A stretch of 34,715 nt of DNA from Acetobacteraceae bacterium (GTDB lineage Bacteria > Pseudomonadota > Alphaproteobacteria > Acetobacterales > Acetobacteraceae). The stretch spans positions 1 through 34,715 of the forward strand of contig DAIEHR010000082.1 of assembly GCA_027353465.1 (NCBI GenBank), in the 5' to 3' direction. The notes beneath the pieces were generated by a model. It was not told the origin of the DNA. It made no database searches and saw nothing but the letters and a program-made list of their open reading frames with translations. A program made the translations under genes and the position numbers. Positions 18,160 to 26,983 of the stretch are shown in pieces; the first letter of the stretch is position 1; each line of letters opens with the position of its first letter.

Positions 18160-20661
18160 TTAAGGCTCGATATAAATCCGCGTAACCCGGCGCCCCATCC
18201 CCACCAGCATCGCATGCGGGATGGTGCCCGCTAATTCGGCCACGATCTCCGGCCGAATAACATACCCCTCGTGCGCCCCGAACAGCAGCGCCGGCATCCC
18301 GATCGCCGCCCCGCGAATATCTGTAATATCCACCTGCATCTGATCCATGCTCACCCGCCCGACGATTGGCGCGAGTTGACCGTTGATCATCACTGACCCC
18401 GTCGCCGCAACCTGCCATTTAATCCCATCATCATAACCAAACGGAATCACCCCGATCGTGCGGTCGCTTGGTGCGATATAGGGGCGCCCGTAACCAAGAC
18501 TCTCGCCCTTCTTCAGGTGGGCGATCCGCACAATCTGGCTGGTAACGCCGACGGCCAAATTCAACGGGAGCGCCTCCTCCTGCGCTGGGGAGCCGTAGAT
18601 GCCATAAAGCCCCAGTCCGATGCGGACCATGTTGTAATGCGCCTGCGGAAATCGCACCGTTCCGGCCGTGTTGGCTGCGTGGATCAGCAGATCGTCGAAC
18701 CCTTCGGCTTTCAGATCGGCGATCGCGCGATCGAAACGCGCAATCTGCATCCGTGTGCCGTCGTCCTGCTCTGGATCATCGGCGGACGCAAAATGGGTGC
18801 AGACGCCGACCAGGCGCATGGTCGCCGACGTTTTGAACCGCCGGGCCAAAGGCGTGACCTGGCCCGGTTCGACGCCCAGCCGGTTCATCCCGGTGTTGAC
18901 CTTCAAATGCACGTCGATCGTGTGGCCGGCCTCTGTCAGCACGGCATCGAACGCTTCGATCTGGTCGGCATCGTAAAGGATCGGCGTCAGGCGATAGCGA
19001 ACGAGGCTCTCGATGTCCGTCGGATTGGGCATGAACACGTAAATGTCCTGTCCCACGCCGGTCTTTCGCACCAGAACGCCTTCATCGGTGGTGGAGACAC
19101 CAATGTGGTGAATACCCAGGCGCGCCATCAAGGACGCGAGGTGAACGATTTCGGTGCCGTAGGCCAAGGCCTTCAACACGGCCATGATCTTGGGCTTGCC
19201 ACCCGTGTGCCGGCGGAAGCGGGCGACGTTTTCCGCGATTGCCGCCAGATCGACCCACATGGCCCTTGGCGCGATCGATCCGGCGAGTTCCCGGGCGGCG
19301 GCAACCATGCCGGCGTTGCGCGGCCCCTTGAACAGTACAGTGTCACCCCACCGCAGCAGCGGCAGCAACTGGTCTTTCAGTTCAGACGGGTCTTTGACCG
19401 AAACGACAGTGCCGTCGGGGCGTGCGGACTGGAAGCCGTCGGCGACGCTTTTCAGATTGCCTTCACCGACGAGAAACATGTGGCTGTAGCCGCAATCCGC
19501 GGCCAGCGCGCCGATCTGGCGTTGTTCGGCATGGGCATCCTGCCCCAGGTCCTTGGCCCCGGCGAAGGCAAAAATCTTCCGCCCGTTGCGGGGCGCGCCG
19601 AGCGCGGCCGTTCGTAAGGCGTTATGGATTGAGATCGGGTCGGAAGTATAGGCGTCGTTGACGATGCGGACACCCTGAGCCGAAGACCACACCTCCGTCC
19701 GCGTTGGCGTCGGGGTATAGCCGTCAAGAGTCGTTCCGATTTCCTCCAGGCTGCTGCCAAGAAGAAACGCAGCGGTGGCCGCGATATGGATGTCGGCGAT
19801 GAGGTGGGGGGATCTGGTATTGACCAGGGCCTCCACGCGTTCGCCGGTCCGGGCTGTCAGCGCGATGGCCTGGCCGCCGTCGATCGCGCGCAGTGTTTCA
19901 AGCGAAAGCACCTGATCGTCCGCACCGACGCGATAGACCCGGCACTGAAGCTGCGCCGCATCGGCCGCGATCAGGGGTTCGCCGTGTGGCACGAGTACCC
20001 ACCCGCCGGGGGGAATGTTGCGGAACAGCGCCATTTTCTCGCGCGCGATGGCTGCCCGATCGCCGAAGGACGCAAGGTGGGCCATGCCGATATTCGTCAG
20101 AATTCCGTAGTTCGGCGCGGCGACTTCTTCCAGGACAGCCATTTCACCGGGCGACGACACGCCGGCTTCCAGCACCGCCAGCGGTGCCTCCTTCTCATTC
20201 GCCAGGACGGCGAGCGGCAGACCCAGTTGGCTGTTGTAACTGCCGGGGGACGTGGTGACGCCCTGTCGGGACAGCAGGGCACCAAGGGCATCCTTCACCA
20301 CGGTCTTGCCATTGCTGCCGGTCACCGCGATCACCTTGGCCATGAACGCTCGGCGATACCATTTCGCCAGTGATTGCAACGACCGCAGCGGAGACTCGGT
20401 GACGATCACCGGCCATGACGGATCGACGGCGATGCGGTCGATCATGAAGCTGGCAACGATGGCCCCCGAAGCGCCGTTGCGAAACGCATCCGCCAGGAAG
20501 CGATGACCGTCGGTCTGGCCACCTTGCAGGGCGACAAACAGCGCACCCGGCGACGCGCCGCGCGAATCCGTGCAGATGCGGTCGATAACCACCCCGGCCG
20601 CGATGTTGCGTGCCGTGCCGCCGACTTCCCTGGCAATGACATCGAGCGAAACGGGCATCAT
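18160..20661 (-). CDS. murF-alr: Bifunctional MurF / alanine racemase fusion
   Basis: This 833-residue protein joins two cell-wall enzymes. Residues 1-455 are MurF, which adds D-Ala-D-Ala to UDP-MurNAc-tripeptide. It shows SRGASPGALFVAL, the ATP loop GSNGKT (115-120), and NDAYTSDPISIHNAL. Residues about 466-833 are a fold-type III alanine racemase with the PLP lysine Lys497 (AVLKALAYG, usually KANAYG), NTGMNRLG, the GLGLYG and GYGRPY segments, and GRVSMDQ (769-774). Both halves look catalytically intact. The ATG at 20661 (or the next codon, also ATG) follows AAAGGAAG. The fusion is known mainly from Bacteroidetes, and other dcw-cluster genes are absent here. It lies 186 bases downstream of the amide operon on the same strand, so read-through is possible but not indicated. 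Confidence 0.93.
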   Translation of the reverse strand: MMPVSLDVIAREVGGTARNIAAGVVIDRICTDSRGASPGALFVALQGGQTDGHRFLADAFRNGASGAIVASFMIDRIAVDPSWPVIVTESPLRSLQSLAKWYRRAFMAKVIAVTGSNGKTVVKDALGALLSRQGVTTSPGSYNSQLGLPLAVLANEKEAPLAVLEAGVSSPGEMAVLEEVAAPNYGILTNIGMAHLASFGDRAAIAREKMALFRNIPPGGWVLVPHGEPLIAADAAQLQCRVYRVGADDQVLSLETLRAIDGGQAIALTARTGERVEALVNTRSPHLIADIHIAATAAFLLGSSLEEIGTTLDGYTPTPTRTEVWSSAQGVRIVNDAYTSDPISIHNALRTAALGAPRNGRKIFAFAGAKDLGQDAHAEQRQIGALAADCGYSHMFLVGEGNLKSVADGFQSARPDGTVVSVKDPSELKDQLLPLLRWGDTVLFKGPRNAGMVAAARELAGSIAPRAMWVDLAAIAENVARFRRHTGGKPKIMAVLKALAYGTEIVHLASLMARLGIHHIGVSTTDEGVLVRKTGVGQDIYVFMPNPTDIESLVRYRLTPILYDADQIEAFDAVLTEAGHTIDVHLKVNTGMNRLGVEPGQVTPLARRFKTSATMRLVGVCTHFASADDPEQDDGTRMQIARFDRAIADLKAEGFDDLLIHAANTAGTVRFPQAHYNMVRIGLGLYGIYGSPAQEEALPLNLAVGVTSQIVRIAHLKKGESLGYGRPYIAPSDRTIGVIPFGYDDGIKWQVAATGSVMINGQLAPIVGRVSMDQMQVDITDIRGAAIGMPALLFGAHEGYVIRPEIVAELAGTIPHAMLVGMGRRVTRIYIEP

Positions 20662-20847
20662 GGGCGACTTCCTTTCTCACCGCCTGGGCGGGGTCGCACT
20701 TTGCCGGTTTCCAGGTTGATTCGTCACGCGCTAACACCGGCTGCCCGCATTAACTCCGCGGGGCGCCTCGCGCCTGAGCGGCGATATAGCCGCGGTCTGC
20801 TGATCTCCGCCGCTCCGTCGAATGGCTATTGTCCGACCGCCGGTCCT

Positions 20848-22362
20848 CTAAAAAGTGGTCCAGTCGCCCGATTGCTCGAAGGCATATGCCGCACGATAGA
20901 TCGTGGCCTCATCCCAATGCTTGCCGATCAGCATCATCGACAGCGGCAACCCGTCGGACATGCCGCAGGGGATTGCCATGGCCGGGTGATGGGTGATGTC
21001 AAACGGCGCGGTATTGCTGATCATGTTCAACGAACGATCGATGATCAGTTCGCGGGGGCACCCCGCGGGGGGGATCTCGCTGGCCTTGATCGGCGTCGTT
21101 GGCATAAGCAACAGGTCGTAGTTCGCTAGGGCCGCGTCGTAGGCTGCCGTCAGACGGCGGGTGATGTTGGTGGCCTTGCCGTAATAACGGCTGCCGTGAT
21201 GCTTGCGGATATATGTGCCGAGCAGGGTAAAGAGCTTGGTGGTCTCGCTCATCTCATCAGCGCGGGTGCGCCACTGGCGATGGAAGTCCATCAGGCTGGT
21301 GACGTAAAGGTCGGGCCGGCTGACGCCATAGGCATCGCCATGCATCATTGTCTGCGTCAGGCCCTCGACACCGATCGGTGTCCACAGCGCGGCGCCTAGC
21401 AGATGCATTGGGATTGATACCTCCTCGACCACGGCGCCTAGCCCTGCGAGCCGGGCGGCGGCGGCGCGTACGGAAGCATTCACGTCCGCCTCGGCATTGG
21501 CCTGCTGGAAGCCCTCGCTGACCACGCCGATGCGCATTCCGGCCACGCCGCCTTGCAGCATCTGCGTATAAGGCTGGGTTTTGACGTTATACTGGCGCGG
21601 ATCGTAGCCGTCCGGGCCAGCCAGCACCTCGAGCAGCAGCGCGTTGTCTGCCACGCTCCGCGTCATTGGGCCTACGTGATCGACGGTGATCTCGATCGGC
21701 ATGATGCCGGTGTAGGGCACCAGGCCGTGCGTAGCCTTCATGCCATAGATTCCACAGAAACTGGCGGGCATACGAATGGATCCGCCCTGGTCGCCGCCAA
21801 GCGCCATATCCGCCTCGCCGAGCGCGACGATCACGGCGCTGCCGGAGGAGGATCCGCCGGCGGAATATCCCATCCTGTGCGGGTTGTGCACCGGTCCCGT
21901 CGCGTTGGTGAAGCTGGAGCCGGCAAGGCAGAACGATTCGCAATGCGCCTTGCCAACGATGGTGCCCCCGGCGTCCAGGACGCGTTCGACCACGGTTGCG
22001 TCGATATCCGGCATGTAGCCTTCCAGCGTGGCCGCACCGTTCATCATGGGCACGCCGGCCAGCATGATGTTGTCTTTCAGCACGATGCTGCGTCCCTTAA
22101 GTTTCCCCGCGGCCGCACCTGGCACCGTGGTTTTGACATACCATGCGTTGCGCGGGTTCTCAGTGGCGCTCGGCCGGACGCCCGGCGTGCGGGGATAGCG
22201 GACCGCCGGCAGATTGTCCGGCATCGCATCGATCACGTTGTAGGCGGCGATCGAGGGGCCAAACAGGCCGATGAACGACGCAACATCGGCTTCAGTTAGA
22301 TGGAGCCCGATTTCTTCGGCAACCGATCGCATCTCTGCTGGCGTTGGGGTCTGGACGGCCAT
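20848..22362 (-). CDS. Amidase, Rhodococcus nitrile-pathway (RhAmidase) type
   Basis: This 504-residue amidase-signature enzyme hydrolyses a carboxamide to acid and ammonia. The Ser-cisSer-Lys triad falls at Lys96 (IVLKDN), Ser171 (SAGGSSSGSA) and Ser195 (GGDQGGSIRMPA). This is the same numbering recalled for the Rhodococcus enantioselective amidase that works after nitrile hydratase. Flanking text is also of that type: the alpha-helical N-terminal extension, GLVPYTGIMPIEITVDHVGPMTRS, DGYDPRQ, and MISNTAPFDITHHPAMAIP. The frame reaches 22422, but the ATG at 22362 follows GGAAGG, and the triad numbering supports it. It is the last gene of the amide operon, 25 bases after the second ATPase. No nitrile hydratase is present in the window. 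Confidence 0.92.
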   Translation of the reverse strand: MAVQTPTPAEMRSVAEEIGLHLTEADVASFIGLFGPSIAAYNVIDAMPDNLPAVRYPRTPGVRPSATENPRNAWYVKTTVPGAAAGKLKGRSIVLKDNIMLAGVPMMNGAATLEGYMPDIDATVVERVLDAGGTIVGKAHCESFCLAGSSFTNATGPVHNPHRMGYSAGGSSSGSAVIVALGEADMALGGDQGGSIRMPASFCGIYGMKATHGLVPYTGIMPIEITVDHVGPMTRSVADNALLLEVLAGPDGYDPRQYNVKTQPYTQMLQGGVAGMRIGVVSEGFQQANAEADVNASVRAAAARLAGLGAVVEEVSIPMHLLGAALWTPIGVEGLTQTMMHGDAYGVSRPDLYVTSLMDFHRQWRTRADEMSETTKLFTLLGTYIRKHHGSRYYGKATNITRRLTAAYDAALANYDLLLMPTTPIKASEIPPAGCPRELIIDRSLNMISNTAPFDITHHPAMAIPCGMSDGLPLSMMLIGKHWDEATIYRAAYAFEQSGDWTTF

Positions 22363-22387
22363 TTTGAATCCTTCCGGGCTAGTATGG

Positions 22388-23098
22388 TCACGGGGCGAGG
22401 TAGCGCAGCAGTGCTGGATCATCGCGGACCTGATCAGCTGGCCCGTGCAGTGCGATGGTGCCGCGGTCGATCACGTAGGCGGTGTCGGCCACGCGCAGCG
22501 CGAGCTCGACGTGCTGCTCGACCAGGATCACGCACATGCGGGTGGCGAGCTCGGCCAGGCGGTCGGCGATCTCCTCGATCACACCGATCCACACACCTTC
22601 CGTCGGCTCATCCAGCATGATCACCTTGGGTTGGCCTAGCAGGGCGCGGCTGATGGCCAGCATCTTGCGCTCGCCGCCAGAGAGTGTGGCCGCGGTCTGG
22701 CCCAAGCGGGCACCGAGCTTGGGGAAGAACGCCAGCATCTCGTCGATCGCACGCTTGTCAGGCGAGCCACCGCCGCCCAACAGGAGGTTCTCACGCACCG
22801 TCATCTTAGCGAATATTGCGTGTTCCTGCGGCACATGGCCGATGCCGGCGCGGGCGCGCAGCTCTGGCGTGCTGGAGGTGATGTCTCGTCCCTGGAAGGC
22901 AATGCGCCCCGACATCGGACGAAGTTCGCCGGCAATCGTTTTGAGCAAGGTCGTTTTGCCGGCACCGTTTCGGCCCAGGATGGCTACGGCGCCAGTGACG
23001 GGAACGCGAAAAGACATGTCGAACAATACCTGGCTGCGGCCATAACCGGCGCACAGGTTGGCCACTTCCAGCAGGGGGGCGGTGAGGACATCAGACAC
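22388..23098 (-). CDS. Urea/amide-type ABC transporter ATP-binding protein (LivF/UrtE-like)
   Basis: This 236-residue ATPase has Walker A GRNGAGKT (42-49), signature LSGGERKMLAISRAL, Walker B VIMLDEPTEG and switch His in VEQHVELAL. The PTEG after Walker B is typical of UrtE/LivF. No ATG is available near the conserved start, so the GTG at 23098 is chosen. It overlaps the end of the preceding ATPase gene by eight bases (GTGTCTGA), with AGGAG about 13 bases upstream. A longer frame to 23158 would run further into the neighbour. It pairs with the LivG/UrtD-like protein to energise import of the amide or urea-like substrate. Confidence 0.92.
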   Translation of the reverse strand: MSDVLTAPLLEVANLCAGYGRSQVLFDMSFRVPVTGAVAILGRNGAGKTTLLKTIAGELRPMSGRIAFQGRDITSSTPELRARAGIGHVPQEHAIFAKMTVRENLLLGGGGSPDKRAIDEMLAFFPKLGARLGQTAATLSGGERKMLAISRALLGQPKVIMLDEPTEGVWIGVIEEIADRLAELATRMCVILVEQHVELALRVADTAYVIDRGTIALHGPADQVRDDPALLRYLAP

Positions 23099-23825
23099 GG
23101 CTGGTATAAATCTCCTGGACCCTGGCATCGTGCTCGATCTCAGCGACCGTTCCGTCACCCAGCACGCGGCCCTGGTCGAGCACGGTCAGGCGGTCGCAGA
23201 TGTTCTTGATGAAGTCGAGATCGTGCTCGACGATGATCAGCGCGCATTCGTTCTTGATCGGCGCCAGCAATTCGCCGGTGACCCGGCGCTCCTCCGGGCT
23301 CATGCCACCGGTCGGCTCATCGAGCAGGAGCAGCTTGGGGCGTGGGGCCAGCGCCATCGCAATCTCCAGCCATTGCTGCTCGCCATGGCTTAACTCGCCA
23401 GCCAGGTCATCGGCACGATCGGCGAGGCGGAACCGTTCCAGCGCGTGCATCACCTCGCCATCCAGCCGCAGGCGGGAGCGGTTGCGCAAAAGCGCCCAGT
23501 TGCTCTCCATCGACTGCAAGGCCAGCAGCACATTGTCGTAAACCGACAGGTCGTTGAGCACCGCGGTAATCTGGAATTTGAAGCTCAGGCCGGCCCGGCT
23601 GCGCCGATACGGTGGCGCCGTGGTGATGTCCTGCCCATCGAAGCGGATCGTGCCGGCGGTCGCGTAATGCGCACCGGCTATGGATTTCAGAAGTGTGCTC
23701 TTGCCGGAGCCGTTGGGGCCGATCAGACCGTGAAACGAGCCGGCATCTACCTTCAGATCGACACCATCCAGCGCACGCAGCAAGCCATACACCTTGGTCA
23801 GGCCCGCGACTTCGAGCAGTGCCAT
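23091..23825 (-). CDS. Urea/amide-type ABC transporter ATP-binding protein (LivG/UrtD-like)
   Basis: This 244-residue ATPase has Walker A GPNGSGKST (36-44), Walker B LLLLDEPTGGM and the switch His in IIVEHDLDF. LSFKFQ and the signature variant LSHGEQQWLEI are distinctive for UrtD of urea transporters and the related FmdE-type proteins, where the usual LSGG is LSHG. This supports a urea/short-chain-amide transporter rather than a branched-chain amino acid one. Its ATG overlaps the TGA of the upstream permease by one base (TGATG), so translation is coupled. Confidence 0.93.
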   Translation of the reverse strand: MALLEVAGLTKVYGLLRALDGVDLKVDAGSFHGLIGPNGSGKSTLLKSIAGAHYATAGTIRFDGQDITTAPPYRRSRAGLSFKFQITAVLNDLSVYDNVLLALQSMESNWALLRNRSRLRLDGEVMHALERFRLADRADDLAGELSHGEQQWLEIAMALAPRPKLLLLDEPTGGMSPEERRVTGELLAPIKNECALIIVEHDLDFIKNICDRLTVLDQGRVLGDGTVAEIEHDARVQEIYTSRV

Positions 23826-24865
23826 CAGCCAACCCTCCGCCGGGCGCCAAACGAGCCGATCCGCTCACGCGGCGAGACCACCAGGCCAAGCAGCCCGGTC
23901 GGCTGGAACATCACGACCACAAGCAGCACGACACCCAGGATCACCGGCCAGAACTGGCGGATCGCATCGGTGTCGGCCAGCACATAGCTCAGCAGCTCGA
24001 TCGCTATAGTGCCGATCACAGGTCCGATCAGTGTTCCGCTGCCGCCGAACAAACAGTAGATGACCGCGGTGGTGGACAGGCCTGGTCCAAGATTGGTGGG
24101 CCCGGTGAAGCCCTGGTGATAGCTGTAAAGCGCGCCGGACAGGCCCGCGACCGCACCGGAGAAGGTGAAAATAAGCGCCTTGAACACCTGCACCCGGTAG
24201 CCGAAGAACGCCAGCCGCTCCTCATTCTGGCGCATGCCAGCGAGCACCAGGCCCAGTTGCGAGCGCACGACCGCCCGGCTGAGCAGATAGACTACCACCA
24301 ATGCCCCCAGCGCCACCGAGTAGAATTCGAAGCCCTCGACAAACTCGTAGTTGCCGAAAGCCATCAGTTTGATGGACGACAATCCGTTGCCAGCGCCAAC
24401 ATACTGCCAGCCCGCCACCAGCCGTTCGGCGGCATAGGCGCCGGTCAGCGTGCCAAACGCGACGAAGATGGAGGTGGGCGTTTTGCGTCCGAGCAAAAGA
24501 AATGCGGCGAGCGCCGCCGCCAGCAATGCACCCACGAGCATTGCCAGCGGCAAGGTGGCCCACATCTGGCTGAAGTCCAGATCGCGTCCAACCAGGGCCA
24601 CCACGTAGCCAGCCACGCCGAAGAACAGCGCCTGACCGTAAGACATGATGCCAGAAAAGCCCCAGCACAGGTCGAAGCTCAAAGCGAGCAGCGACAGGAT
24701 GAGGATGTTGGTCATCAAGGTAATCAGCTCCGGCCTGGAGGCCAGAGCGAAGGGTGTCGCGACCAAAGCGGCTAGCATTGCCAGTTCAATAACCGGCAGC
24801 AGCGGCAACGAACTCGAACGCACCCGCACTTGCCGCAGCGCCGCTGCCCCGGTCGCGACATTCAT
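23825..24865 (-). CDS. Urea/amide-type ABC transporter permease (LivM/UrtC-like)
   Basis: This 346-residue integral membrane protein has about nine or ten hydrophobic segments. The LivM/UrtC block is visible: LALSFDLCWGFSGIMSYGQALFFGVAGY. The EAA-like cytoplasmic loop GMRQNEERLAFFGY, the GFTGPTNLGPGLS segment, and IYCLFGGSGTLIGPVIGT near the end also fit. It forms the channel with the LivH/UrtB-like protein. It starts four bases after the binding-protein gene and ends in a one-base overlap with the ATPase gene, inside the tight operon. Confidence 0.93.
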   Translation of the reverse strand: MNVATGAAALRQVRVRSSSLPLLPVIELAMLAALVATPFALASRPELITLMTNILILSLLALSFDLCWGFSGIMSYGQALFFGVAGYVVALVGRDLDFSQMWATLPLAMLVGALLAAALAAFLLLGRKTPTSIFVAFGTLTGAYAAERLVAGWQYVGAGNGLSSIKLMAFGNYEFVEGFEFYSVALGALVVVYLLSRAVVRSQLGLVLAGMRQNEERLAFFGYRVQVFKALIFTFSGAVAGLSGALYSYHQGFTGPTNLGPGLSTTAVIYCLFGGSGTLIGPVIGTIAIELLSYVLADTDAIRQFWPVILGVVLLVVVMFQPTGLLGLVVSPRERIGSFGARRRVG

Positions 24866-24869
24866 CGCC

Positions 24870-26099
24870 TCAGCACTCCCGCGGATCGACCATCGACGCC
24901 TTGTCGATGATGTCGTACCGGGTCTTGCCGCCCTCGTTCTTGCAGACGGCGATGTACATGTTCATTTTCGCATGGTAATGTCCCGGGACCATTTCGGCGC
25001 CGCCGCCCGGTCCCTCGGTCAGAACGGCATGATCCATCGCCGCTGCTACTTCTTCGCGCCCCAGCTTGCCGCCGGTGGCCTTCACCGCCGCCTCGTAGAA
25101 CTTCACACCGCGATACATACCGGTCGAAGCCGAGCCGGCGGTGAACAGGTACTTGGTGCCAGGAAACATCTTGGCGTAGCCTTCCTGCAGTTTTTTACTG
25201 AACGGATCGTCAACCGCCTGGAAATAGTCGAGGCAGCTCACCAGCCCCTCCATCTCCTCGGCCGGGTGATAGTTCAGCAGGTTCTCGTCATAATAGACGC
25301 AGGTCAGCACGCCGCCGCTCTTCTGGAAGCCCGATTCATAGAGCTGCTTCACGAATGGCTGCAGGCCGGGCGGGATGATGGTCATAAACACGCTATCGAC
25401 ATTGCCGTCCTTGATCTTGCTGATCGTAGCGGAGTATTCGGCCTGGTCGAGCGGGTAGTATTCCTCGAACACCACCTCGCCGCCATTGGCCTCGATCACC
25501 TTGCGGGCGTATTTGTTGAGGAGCTGCGGCCACACATAGTTGGCCGACGGCATGGCGAATCGCTTCTTACCCAGCGTCTTGATCAGATAGGGGATCAGCC
25601 GGTCGCATTGCTGCGCGGGCGTGGGGCCTGTGTTGTACAGGAATTTGGTGCATTCCTGGCCCTCATACAGTTGCGGATAGATGTAGAGCGTCTTGCCGCG
25701 ATTGACGATCGGGTCCTTGATGGCCTGGCGCATCGCGGATGTGATGCCGCCCAGCACGACATTGACATGGCGCTCCTGGATCAGCTTGCGGACATTGCCG
25801 ACCGCGATCTTGGGGTCGGATGCGGTATCTTCCAGATAGAGCTCAATGGGCTGGCCCAGAATGCCGCCGCTCTTGTTGATTTCCTCCACGGCGTATTGCG
25901 CCACCTGCCAGTTGGCATTGCCGGATGGTGCAATGGCTCCGGTGATATCGGTGGCGATGCCCATCTTGATTGGGCCGGCCGCATGCGCCCAGCTTGGCCG
26001 CAACACCAGCCCGCCGGCAATACTGCCCGCCCATCCCGCTGCCGAAAGGGCTGCCGCACTGCCCAAAAAACCGCGGCGGCCTAGTTTTGCTTCCCTCAT
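24870..26099 (-). CDS. Tat-exported ABC substrate-binding protein (UrtA/FmdD-like)
   Basis: This 409-residue periplasmic protein has a twin-arginine signal (RRGFL at residues 8-12), a hydrophobic stretch and a likely cut after AHA near residue 40. The mature part is a type I periplasmic-binding fold: IKMGIATDITGAIAPSG, VEEINKSGGILGQPIEL, YEGQECTKFLYNTGPTP and YPLDQAEYSATISKIK. It resembles the urea/short-chain-amide binders UrtA and FmdD, and is visibly related to AmiC in the same operon. The open frame extends to 26825, but that stretch overlaps the permease gene. The ATG at 26099 with AGGAA nine bases upstream is the real start. Substrate inferred from context: an amide or urea derivative. 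Confidence 0.93.
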   Translation of the reverse strand: MREAKLGRRGFLGSAAALSAAGWAGSIAGGLVLRPSWAHAAGPIKMGIATDITGAIAPSGNANWQVAQYAVEEINKSGGILGQPIELYLEDTASDPKIAVGNVRKLIQERHVNVVLGGITSAMRQAIKDPIVNRGKTLYIYPQLYEGQECTKFLYNTGPTPAQQCDRLIPYLIKTLGKKRFAMPSANYVWPQLLNKYARKVIEANGGEVVFEEYYPLDQAEYSATISKIKDGNVDSVFMTIIPPGLQPFVKQLYESGFQKSGGVLTCVYYDENLLNYHPAEEMEGLVSCLDYFQAVDDPFSKKLQEGYAKMFPGTKYLFTAGSASTGMYRGVKFYEAAVKATGGKLGREEVAAAMDHAVLTEGPGGGAEMVPGHYHAKMNMYIAVCKNEGGKTRYDIIDKASMVDPREC

Positions 26100-26122
26100 G
26101 AATTTGTTTCCTGCTTGATGGA

Positions 26123-26983
26123 TCAAAGACGACCGACCGTGATGAAGCCCTGCGGCCGCAGACGGACGATGACGAGCGCGATGACGAAGACCAGCGGATC
26201 GGCTAACACCGGGATCACGACCCAGGGCAGGCTCGCTGCCATGCCGCCCACCGCGGCGGCGCCCAGTACGGGGCCTTCGAAGGTGCCGACACCGCCGAGC
26301 ATCACCGAGAGGAACGCCTGTACCAGAAAGCGAATTCCGATATCGGCGGATAACGCGTAGAGAGGCACGATCAAGGCGCCCGCAAGACCGGCGAGCGCGG
26401 CGCCGAAGGCGAAGGTAAGCGCATAGAGCCGGCCCGTGGAGATGCCGCACGCGCGCGCCAGCATCGGATTCTCTAACGCGCCGCGCACCCGCAGCCCAAT
26501 CGAGGTGCGAGCCAGCAGCAGATAGCAGCCGGCGATCACGGCAAGCGTGGTGGCGATGATGAAGCTGCGCCAGATCGAGAATTCCAGCCCGCCGATGGCG
26601 AACGCGCCTGAAACCGGCTCTGGAATGGCCTTGTAATGGCCACCCAAAAGACCGCGCACGATTTCGCGGATAATAAGGCCTATGGCATAGGTGCCGAGCA
26701 TGGCGATGATGGGCGTGGCGTAGAACCGCCTGATGATCGTTCGTTCCAGGACGAGGCCCACCGCACCCACCACGAGAGGGGCCAGGATCACCCCGGTCCA
26801 CGCGCCCATGCCATATTCGTCGCAAAGATAGACGGTATAGGCGCCAAGCAGCACGAGCTCGCCATGGGCAAAGTTAAAGATGCCCATCATGCTGGCGATC
26901 ACGCCCAGGCCCAGCACGATGAGCACCATCACCGAGGTGAAGGCCATGATGTCAAAGGCGAACTTGATGGCGAAATCCATCAC
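26123..26983 (-). CDS. Urea/amide-type ABC transporter permease (LivH/UrtB-like)
   Basis: This 286-residue membrane protein has about eight hydrophobic segments. LGLGVIASMMGIFNFAHGELVLLGAY is the diagnostic LivH/UrtB N-terminal block. NPMLARACGISTGRLYALTFAFGAALAGLAG is the cytoplasmic loop and following helix, and SVMLGGVGTFEGPVLGAAAVG is the conserved C-terminal part. Translation may begin at GTG (26983) or the next codon ATG (26980). The GTGATG string also contains the stop of amidase 1, so the genes overlap by four bases at most. A GAGG element lies about seven bases upstream. Confidence 0.93.
   Translation of the reverse strand: MMDFAIKFAFDIMAFTSVMVLIVLGLGVIASMMGIFNFAHGELVLLGAYTVYLCDEYGMGAWTGVILAPLVVGAVGLVLERTIIRRFYATPIIAMLGTYAIGLIIREIVRGLLGGHYKAIPEPVSGAFAIGGLEFSIWRSFIIATTLAVIAGCYLLLARTSIGLRVRGALENPMLARACGISTGRLYALTFAFGAALAGLAGALIVPLYALSADIGIRFLVQAFLSVMLGGVGTFEGPVLGAAAVGGMAASLPWVVIPVLADPLVFVIALVIVRLRPQGFITVGRL

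Noticed and set aside
20778-20793. GCGGC-GATATA-GCCGC hairpin between amidase 2 and murF-alr
   Set aside because: Short stem, no T-run and too far from the amidase stop on the minus strand to call a terminator; it lies between genes but gives no clear function.
23693-24775. 360-codon plus-strand frame opposite the permease
   Set aside because: Gln/His/Arg-rich shadow of a membrane protein gene; no ribosome site or family.
26100-26825. N-terminal extension of the binding-protein frame up to 26825
   Set aside because: It overlaps the clear LivH/UrtB-like permease in another frame and has no family resemblance; the Tat signal and ribosome site set the start at 26099.
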